DNA of 64,000 nt from Bacillota bacterium. Lineage in GTDB: Bacteria; Bacillota; Clostridia; Acetivibrionales; DTU013. Positions 60,795-64,000 of this stretch are shown one piece after another. The stretch covers positions 6,031 through 70,030 of the forward strand of contig JAEZLF010000310.1 in assembly GCA_023435925.1 (NCBI GenBank). The letters run 5' to 3'. Made by a program: the position numbers and the translations under genes. A model generated the notes under the pieces. It was not told the origin of the DNA, did no database searches, and was given only the letters and a program-made list of their open reading frames with translations. Position 1 is the first letter of the stretch. Every line of letters starts with the position of its first letter.

Positions 60795-61841
60795 ATGTAT
60801 AGCGAATCAAGATTGCAAAAGGTTGCCATATTGCTGGCAGTGTTATTTGTTGTTTTCGGTATTTCGGCAGGAGCAGTATATGTTGTCCGCAACGGAGTGG
60901 ATGGTTTATTTGAGAAAAATAATAACCAAGCTTCCTCTTCTTTTCATAAAGACAGTATTTCCAGCTTCGTCAAGAAAGATAAGAATGCAGGAAAAACTCA
61001 GATTGATGACGAAAGAACCGAAACCTTGAAGGGACTGGATTCCATGTCCATTGAAACTGTAAGTGACTCTATTGAATTGATCCCTGTAGATACCAACGAA
61101 GTCCGAATCCATTATTATGGCAGCTATCAAACCTCCAATCCGGACTATAGACCTGAACTGGTTGTTGATAGATCGTCATCACACCTTCAAATCAAAATCA
61201 AATATGAATCCGGCATCAAAGCAGTCAGTTTCTCAGGCGATCTGAAGATTGATGTATACATTCCAAGGCAGTACGCCGGCAAACTTGAGATCAAGTCTAC
61301 CTCCGGCAAAGTTACTATAGACGAACTAGCCGTTGATCGCTTTGAATACACGAATGTCTCTGGAAATCTGAATGCGAAACAAATCGTTACAAAAAAGGCT
61401 TCGCTAAATACTACCTCAGGGACGGTTAAAATGAACGGACAATTTGAGAGCTTTGGCTTCAATACAGTATCCGGCGAATTCTTATCCGATGATTTTAGGT
61501 CTCTGGACACAAAACTTGGGACTGTATCCGGTGAAATCAAGCTTTCCGGACAACCGGGCAATATCAATGCAAAAAGTATCAGCGGTAAGCTTCAATTGAA
61601 ATATGATACCTTCGCAAATGATATTGAATCCGATTCTGTGTCCGGGGATGTAGCAATAACACTTCCGGGGAATTCCAATTTTAAATTGGACTATTCTACG
61701 GCTTCCGGTAATGTTGATTCGGACTTCCCCATTACAGTATCAGGCCTCAAAAAGGGAAATAATCTGAAAGGCACTGTCGGCAGCGGAGACCATACTCTTC
61801 AGATAAACACGGTTTCCGGCAACCTTAAAATACTGAAATAG
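60795..61841 (+). CDS. DUF4097-type beta-repeat surface protein (LiaG-like)
   Basis: 348 residues from ATG 60795 (MYSESRLQKVAILLAV). One N-terminal membrane helix (VAILLAVLFVVFGISAGAVY) anchors a large outside domain made of repeats around the motif TVSGxxx, for example TSTSGKVTIDELAVDRFEYT-like, NTVSGEFLSDDF, GTVSGEIKLSG and DSVSGDVAITLPG. That is the DUF4097 right-handed beta-helix type seen in LiaG proteins of envelope-stress operons. No LiaRS genes are nearby. Confidence 0.85.
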   Translation: MYSESRLQKVAILLAVLFVVFGISAGAVYVVRNGVDGLFEKNNNQASSSFHKDSISSFVKKDKNAGKTQIDDERTETLKGLDSMSIETVSDSIELIPVDTNEVRIHYYGSYQTSNPDYRPELVVDRSSSHLQIKIKYESGIKAVSFSGDLKIDVYIPRQYAGKLEIKSTSGKVTIDELAVDRFEYTNVSGNLNAKQIVTKKASLNTTSGTVKMNGQFESFGFNTVSGEFLSDDFRSLDTKLGTVSGEIKLSGQPGNINAKSISGKLQLKYDTFANDIESDSVSGDVAITLPGNSNFKLDYSTASGNVDSDFPITVSGLKKGNNLKGTVGSGDHTLQINTVSGNLKILK

Positions 61842-61899
61842 AACCTTTCACAGACTGTTTGAATACAATATTATATCATTTCAAATTAAGGTGATTTTA

Positions 61900-63420
61900 A
61901 TGTGGTATACGGTTCAGGCAGGCGACTCTGTTTATTCTATTTCCCAAAGATTCGGAATCTCCATGCAACAGCTTCTGACTGCAAACCAGCTTACGGACAA
62001 TGTCATTATACCCGGTCAGAGGCTGTTCATACCTATACAGGTATCAAAGGTAATCACTTATACTGTACAATCCGGGGATTCTCTGTATAAAATAGCCAGA
62101 ACATACAACACTACTGTTGAGAGCATTATGATTCTCAACAGGTTACAGAGCACCAATCTAGCCATTGGGCAGCAGCTGGTCATTCCGCAATATACCGAGG
62201 CTGTGGTCACTGCCGGCAGAGCTAATATACGCAGTGGCCCAGGTACCAACTATAATATTTTACAGACTGTCGTATCCACTGCCCGGTTACCTGTGGTTAA
62301 TACAGACCGGGGTTGGATTCAGGTATCCCTGCACAACGGTAATATAGGCTGGATTTCGCGTAATTTGATTAATCTGAGAGTATATGACGGTTCCAAGCCC
62401 ATTCTGGAGATCGTCGGTTTTTATACGCTCCAGGAAGGTCCGGCATTACCCGGCTCCTTCCGCTCCTTTGTCAGCAATACACCGTACATCTCTTCGCTTC
62501 CGCTATTCATGTACCGCTTTGACCAGAATAACCCGACCTCCATAGTCAAGTTTGGAGTATTTACGGACAACGAAGTGGAAATGCTGGTTTCCATTGCTCA
62601 TAGAAATAATACGATGATTCTTCCTGTTGTGCACAACCTGCTATATGAAACCGGCGGTCAGGAAGCCAGTAAAGCAGTTGTATCAAGAATGCTTGCCACG
62701 CAGTCCAGCCGCAGGACAGCCATTGATAATATCATTGCTCTGATTGACCGGTTCGGTTTTGATGGCGTCAATATTGACATAGAAGATGTTTATTTGGAGG
62801 ACAGCAGCAGGCTTTCCCAGTTCTATACCGAGCTCGGACGGGCAATGAAAGCCCGGGGTTACTACCTTTCAGCCTCTGTTCCGTCACGTATAAGAGATTA
62901 CCCGCCTTTTAATCCATTCTCCGATCCCTTTGATTACTCTGCAATCGGAGCCGCTGTAGACCAATTCATAGTCATGCTTTACAATGAGCACGGCTGGCCG
63001 GGAAGCGGACCGGGCCCTGTTGTATCAAGCGGCTGGATGACAAAGGTGATCGGCTATACCTTGACAAAAATGCCGGCAAGTAAAGTAGTTGCCGCAATAT
63101 CCGTATTTGGGTTTGATTTTAACCTGACTACCGGCAGAAACACCTATGTAACCTATGAAATGGCTGCTAATCTCGCTAAACGTTACAACAAGGATATCAT
63201 TTTCGATCAGGATACTTTAACCCCCATGTTTGCTTACACGGATGATCAGGGAAATCAACATGAGGTCTGGTTCGAAAATAGTGAAAGTATTATTGCAAAA
63301 CTAAGGCTGGCATGGCAGCAGGGAATATCCGGCGTTGCACTGTGGAGGCTAGGAATGGAAGATCCGGGAGTATGGACCCGTATCGCCTCAGACATCGTTG
63401 TCAAGAGAGCCATTTATTAG
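61900..63420 (+). CDS. LysM-SH3-GH18 spore cortex/germination hydrolase (SleL/YaaH-like)
   Basis: 506 residues from ATG 61900, with AAGGTG 6 nt upstream. Two LysM domains (1-45: MWYTVQAGDSVYSISQRFGI; 50-95: YTVQSGDSLYKIARTYNTT), an SH3-like domain (about 100-150: RANIRSGPGTNYNILQ) and a GH18 barrel (about 160-500) whose catalytic motif FDGVNIDIEDVY has the acid Glu. There is no signal peptide, which fits SleL-type enzymes placed in the spore coat by the mother cell. It acts on cortex or coat glycan. Confidence 0.9.
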   Translation: MWYTVQAGDSVYSISQRFGISMQQLLTANQLTDNVIIPGQRLFIPIQVSKVITYTVQSGDSLYKIARTYNTTVESIMILNRLQSTNLAIGQQLVIPQYTEAVVTAGRANIRSGPGTNYNILQTVVSTARLPVVNTDRGWIQVSLHNGNIGWISRNLINLRVYDGSKPILEIVGFYTLQEGPALPGSFRSFVSNTPYISSLPLFMYRFDQNNPTSIVKFGVFTDNEVEMLVSIAHRNNTMILPVVHNLLYETGGQEASKAVVSRMLATQSSRRTAIDNIIALIDRFGFDGVNIDIEDVYLEDSSRLSQFYTELGRAMKARGYYLSASVPSRIRDYPPFNPFSDPFDYSAIGAAVDQFIVMLYNEHGWPGSGPGPVVSSGWMTKVIGYTLTKMPASKVVAAISVFGFDFNLTTGRNTYVTYEMAANLAKRYNKDIIFDQDTLTPMFAYTDDQGNQHEVWFENSESIIAKLRLAWQQGISGVALWRLGMEDPGVWTRIASDIVVKRAIY

Positions 63421-63535
63421 GGGACACTCCTTGGGCCTTATGTGTTGCTTCCTGCTAAGGAGTGTCCCCTTACCTTGTTGACACTACTTGGGCCCTTGAG
63501 TAGTGCTCCCATCTAAGGTGTGTCCCCTTTCCTTG
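63419..63535. repeat. tandem hairpin repeat / terminator
   Basis: AGGGGACACTCCTT (63419-63432) pairs perfectly with AAGGAGTGTCCCCT (63457-63470). A second, diverged copy begins near 63480 (GACACTACTTGGGCCC...AGTAGTG) and ends GTGTGTCCCCTTTCCTTG. The two copies align over about 56 bp. The first stem starts at the stop codon of the GH18 gene and may terminate it. Confidence 0.65.
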
Positions 63536-63598
63536 CTTCACACCTTTCCTTATCTTGGGAAATATTATTTTCACTGATTTGCCTTAAAAATTGGCACT

Positions 63599-63676
63599 AC
63601 AAGCGAATATTTCCATTAATTCGCTTGTAAGGTCAATTGTTCCGTGATATAATATTTAGCGTATCAATTGGTGATA
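63599..63676 (+). promoter_or_regulatory. control region of the zinc-ribbon gene
   Basis: ACAAGCGAAT/ATTCGCTTGT (63599-63628) is a 10-bp stem. A GATATAATA box follows near 63645-63653, and GTATCA/TGATAC forms a short stem at 63661-63676. A long untranslated leader of over 100 nt remains before the ATG at 63789, as in cold-shock-type genes. Confidence 0.4.
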
Positions 63677-63788
63677 CATAGCACGATTTAATTTGTTTGT
63701 AGACCGAACCCTCCTTGTCTGATTTGGAGCGTTGGAGTAATAAGTCTAAACCAGTTAAATCCAAATTAGCTGAGGAGGTAAAATTAGA

Positions 63789-63995
63789 ATGGGTGACAAG
63801 ACATTAACCTGTAAGGACTGCAACATGGATTTCGTTTTTTCAGAGGGCGAACAAGCTTTCTACAAAGAAAAGGGATTCGAAAATGAGCCCCAAAGATGTC
63901 CGGAGTGCAGAAAAGCCAAGAAAGCTCAGAGAAGAGGCGGCAATGGCGGTTTCAGTTCCGGCAGAGGCGGTTTCGGCGGAGGAAACAGATACTAA
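63789..63995 (+). CDS. small zinc-ribbon protein (CxxCx(n)CxxC) with Gly/Arg tail
   Basis: 68 residues. CKDCNMDFVFSEGEQAFYKE and CPECRKAKKAQRR form the zinc ribbon seen in a family of small probable RNA-binding proteins. The tail GGFSSGRGGFGGGNRY is RGG-like. GAGGAGGT lies about 10 nt before the ATG. The long leader suggests temperature or translation control, as for cold-shock genes. The stop is inside the window. Confidence 0.85.
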   Translation: MGDKTLTCKDCNMDFVFSEGEQAFYKEKGFENEPQRCPECRKAKKAQRRGGNGGFSSGRGGFGGGNRY

Positions 63996-64000
63996 AAAAA

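Noticed and set aside
1..64000. tRNA, rRNA or tmRNA gene
   Set aside because: I saw no cloverleaf-like sequence with CCA end or rRNA motif; the prophage uses a protein gene as its target instead.

Overview
The window looks like a piece of a low-to-moderate GC, spore-forming Clostridia-type Bacillota chromosome with one large prophage in it. The host signs are a spore photoproduct lyase, a Ku/LigD end-joining pair, an [FeFe]-hydrogenase-like protein, a YtvI-type permease, a YitT-family protein and a LysM/GH18 SleL-type hydrolase. Strong AGGAGG ribosome sites and TTGACA/TATAAT promoters are common. The exact species cannot be named from the sequence alone.

Left host arm (1-23.4 kb): a truncated AI-2E/YtvI permease, an [FeFe]-hydrogenase-like protein, a J-like/TPR/SEC-C protein, an HD-domain protein, then a small basic protein with Ku and a PE-LIG-POL LigD. 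Next comes a carbon-uptake block: nagB and nagA, an AfuABC/FbpABC-like ABC importer (binding protein, ATPase, double permease), a two-domain HAD phosphatase and, divergently, a LacI regulator that carries a second, ABC-binding-protein-like sensor domain. My inference is uptake and dephosphorylation of a phosphorylated (amino)sugar. A tocopherol-cyclase-like protein, a FIST-like protein and SplB follow. SplB has Ala where the B. subtilis enzyme has its hydrogen-donor Cys141.

Prophage (about 23.41-57.71 kb, 34 kb): it lies exactly in the CHWC codons of a yyaL-type (DUF255 thioredoxin-like) gene. A large serine recombinase ends 15 nt from the left junction. The locus holds three copies of the gene's 5' end: an old fragment (22793-22933), the native 5' end at the left junction (23251-23430) and an AT-rich, phage-side 5' end at the right junction (57501-57677). 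The last is joined in frame to the native 3' end, apart from a 21-bp insert that carries an amber codon. Nearly all phage genes run leftward. From right to left: a lysogeny switch with two divergent promoters and three TACG-N5-CGTA operators; early hypothetical genes; an iteron array with 33-bp period; a putative winged-helix/zinc-ribbon initiator; a 941-residue RNA polymerase of the YonO/RdRP type with a DCDGD catalytic motif; GIY-YIG and HNH nucleases; an HK97-type packaging, head and siphovirus tail module with a -1 frameshift chaperone; a MazF-like moron; a tyrosine recombinase under a LexA-box promoter with a leader peptide; a tail-tip protein; a holin; and the integrase. No endolysin was found, and the tailspike gene is cut by an in-frame TAA, so the phage may be partly defective.

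Right host arm (57.7-64 kb): the 3' part of the yyaL gene, a YitT-family membrane protein, a DUF4097 surface protein, a LysM/SH3/GH18 spore hydrolase, a tandem hairpin repeat and a small zinc-ribbon protein.

Most notable for follow-up are the YonO-like polymerase with its neighbouring iteron/initiator block, the stacked 5'-end copies at the integration site, and the SOS-box/leader-peptide control region of the tyrosine recombinase.
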